Shown here one piece after another: positions 62,765 through 64,000 of a DNA stretch of 64,000 nucleotides. The stretch is taken from the NCBI RefSeq assembly GCF_011751765.2, contig NZ_CP061169.1:1736001-1800000 (forward strand), read 5' to 3'. This DNA is from Paramicrobacterium chengjingii. GTDB taxonomy: Bacteria; Actinomycetota; Actinomycetes; Actinomycetales; Microbacteriaceae. Each line of letters starts with the position of its first letter. The stretch's first letter is position 1. The notes under the pieces are model-generated. The model did no database searches. It was not told where the DNA came from and saw nothing but the letters and a program-made list of their open reading frames with translations. The translations under genes and the position numbers were made by a program.

Positions 62765-63908
62765 TGGTGTTCAACTCCGCCTCGTGTATGTCGTGTGCGT
62801 CACGCCCAGCAATGACATGAGAGTCGAGCCAGCCCTCGGGAAGCACAGGTCGTTTCGGATGCCCCGAGCGGCCCCGCGGCCCCTCAGCGTCATCTCCCGG
62901 GTACGGAACAGACGCATCGAGTGAGGCGAGCAGCTCGTCGAGCTGTTCCAGCGATTCGACGGTGGCGAGGCGTGTGCGTAGGTCGCTGCCCACAGGGTAC
63001 CCCTTGAAATACCAGGCAACGTGTTTGCGAATATCGCGGCATCCACGCTCTTCAGAATCGAAGAACTCGGCAAGAAGCTGTGCGTGGCGTCGGAAGGTGT
63101 CAATCACCTGACCGAGCCCAGGGCGAAATCGCTGTGGCTCGCCGCGGAACGCCGCGGCGAGATCTCCGAAGAGCCATGGCCGACCGAGGCACCCTCGTCC
63201 GACGACGACTCCGTCGCAACCCGTCTGATACATCATGTCCAGCGCATCGGAGTCAGACCAGATATCGCCGTTCCCCAGAACAGGAACATCGGTGATTGCC
63301 TCTTTCAGAGTGGCAATCGCGCTCCAATCGGAGTGCCCTGAATAGAATTCGGACGCCGTTCGCGCGTGCAGAGCGATGGCAGACACCCCGGCGTCTTGCG
63401 CAAAGCGAGCGGCATCGAGATATGTCAGATGATCTTTGTCGATACCCGTGCGCATCTTGACTGTCACGGGTATCGAACCGGCCGCGTTGACGGCCTCCGT
63501 CACAATTCCGCGGAAGAGGTCGTGTTTCCACGGCAACGCGGCTCCGCCGCCCTTGCGGGTCACTTTCGGAACGGGACAGCCGAAATTGAGATCAAGGTGA
63601 TCGGCGCGATCCTCGGCAACGATCATCGTCACCGCCTCACGTACCGTTGTCGGGTCGACCCCGTAAAGCTGGATGCTGCGAGGAACCTCTGACTCGTGGT
63701 GCGAGATCAAGCGCATCGTCTCGGTCGTACGCTCGACGAGCGCGCGCGACGTGATCATCTCGCAAACGTAGAGGCCCGCGCCGAACTCCCGGCACAGCCG
63801 ACGGAAGGCAGTATTGGTGATTCCGGCCATCGGGGCGAGAACGACAGGCACGTCAAGGGAGAGCGAGCCGATCTGAAGCGGACGCGCGCGCGTCGAAGTC
63901 GAGGTCAT
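62754..63908 (-). CDS. dusB: tRNA-dihydrouridine synthase DusB
   Basis: This flavin enzyme of 384 residues reduces uridine in tRNA. The TIM barrel starts VVLAPMAGITNTAFRRLCRE. The catalytic cysteine is in DLNFGCPVPKVTRKGGGAAL, and the FMN-phosphate contacts are VTVKMRTGI, LHARTASEFYSG and VLGNGDIWS with VVVGRGCLGRPWLF. The C-terminal helical domain binds tRNA. The tail (DDAEGPRGRSGHPKRPVLPE) is an extra, disordered-looking extension. The ATG is at 63908. It is the first gene of the dusB-dgt-dnaG run; the last 92 bp of the window upstream of it hold no recognised feature. Confidence 0.95.
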   Translation of the reverse strand: MTSTSTRARPLQIGSLSLDVPVVLAPMAGITNTAFRRLCREFGAGLYVCEMITSRALVERTTETMRLISHHESEVPRSIQLYGVDPTTVREAVTMIVAEDRADHLDLNFGCPVPKVTRKGGGAALPWKHDLFRGIVTEAVNAAGSIPVTVKMRTGIDKDHLTYLDAARFAQDAGVSAIALHARTASEFYSGHSDWSAIATLKEAITDVPVLGNGDIWSDSDALDMMYQTGCDGVVVGRGCLGRPWLFGDLAAAFRGEPQRFRPGLGQVIDTFRRHAQLLAEFFDSEERGCRDIRKHVAWYFKGYPVGSDLRTRLATVESLEQLDELLASLDASVPYPGDDAEGPRGRSGHPKRPVLPEGWLDSHVIAGRDAHDIHEAELNTSGG

Positions 63909-64000
63909 AACCTCTCAATTGTCCCAGATTGGGGAGCCTCGTGCACCGCCGCAGGCGGAAGCGAGCATGCGTCGCCCTCGCATGACGCCGCAATGTTGTC

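Noticed and set aside
1..64000. CRISPR arrays, insertion sequences, prophage or integrase genes
   Set aside because: I saw no regularly spaced repeats, transposase motifs or phage structural genes.

Overview
The window is a chromosomal stretch of an actinobacterium, most likely of the family Microbacteriaceae (genus not resolved). The gene content points there: the actinobacterial small families DUF3159, DUF3710, DUF3093, DUF4193, DUF7455, DUF4191 and DUF3145, the division protein SepH, a glnA1/glnE/glnA2 set, a PucR-type FasR regulator in front of fabD-fabH-acpP-fabF, a polyphosphate glucokinase, and frequent GTG starts with high-GC codon use. Nearly all of it is core genome. I see no insertion sequence, prophage or CRISPR array.

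Layout. 1-9158: tail of a fatty-acid oxidation 3-hydroxyacyl-CoA dehydrogenase, dxs, aconitase, then a cluster of DUF3159, DUF3710, dut, DUF3093 and DUF4193. 9390-16706: sepH, an alkaline-phosphatase-fold phosphodiesterase, the second type IIA topoisomerase pair parC/parE in convergent orientation, and DUF7455. 16732-20251: an unusual cluster with a divergent alanine racemase, a free-standing alanine-racemase C-terminal domain, an ATP-grasp ligase and an F420-0:glutamate-ligase-like protein. 20290-31192: primary sigma factor, an MFS transporter, PAC2 protein, leucyl aminopeptidase, E3 and E2 of a 2-oxoacid dehydrogenase, a membrane-anchored pseudokinase, DUF4191 and RDD. 31329-41944: nitrogen assimilation (glnA, glnE, glnA2), SPOR protein, map, ppgK, RNase P RNA, a coiled-coil zinc-ribbon protein, Nif3 and an AlkD-type protein. 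42000-45638: two regulator/effector pairs (TetR with a DHA2 efflux pump; SDR with TetR), the most accessory-looking part. 45831-51983: tRNA-Val, 1-Cys peroxiredoxin, fasR and the fatty acid synthesis operon, DUF3145. 52204-57894: PadR regulator, membrane acyltransferase, two glycosyltransferases, a CAT-anticodon tRNA and a DMT-type transporter. 57940-63908: peptide deformylase, tRNA-Asn, then the leftward run dusB-dgt-dnaG-ABC ATPase.

How the parts work together. The GlnA/GlnE pair controls glutamine synthesis by adenylylation. FasR probably tunes the fab operon through a palindrome just upstream of fabD. The glycosyltransferases and the acyltransferase look like cell-envelope decoration. The most interesting part is the racemase/ligase cluster. 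The canonical two-subunit active site of alanine racemase appears to be shared between two different proteins: one keeps the PLP lysine and the other keeps the catalytic tyrosine loop. They sit next to two amide- or peptide-forming ligase folds. I propose, as inference, that this set makes and attaches a D-amino acid, for example in the group B peptidoglycan cross-bridge typical of Microbacteriaceae. Second in interest is the E2 acyltransferase, whose catalytic histidine is replaced by glutamine.
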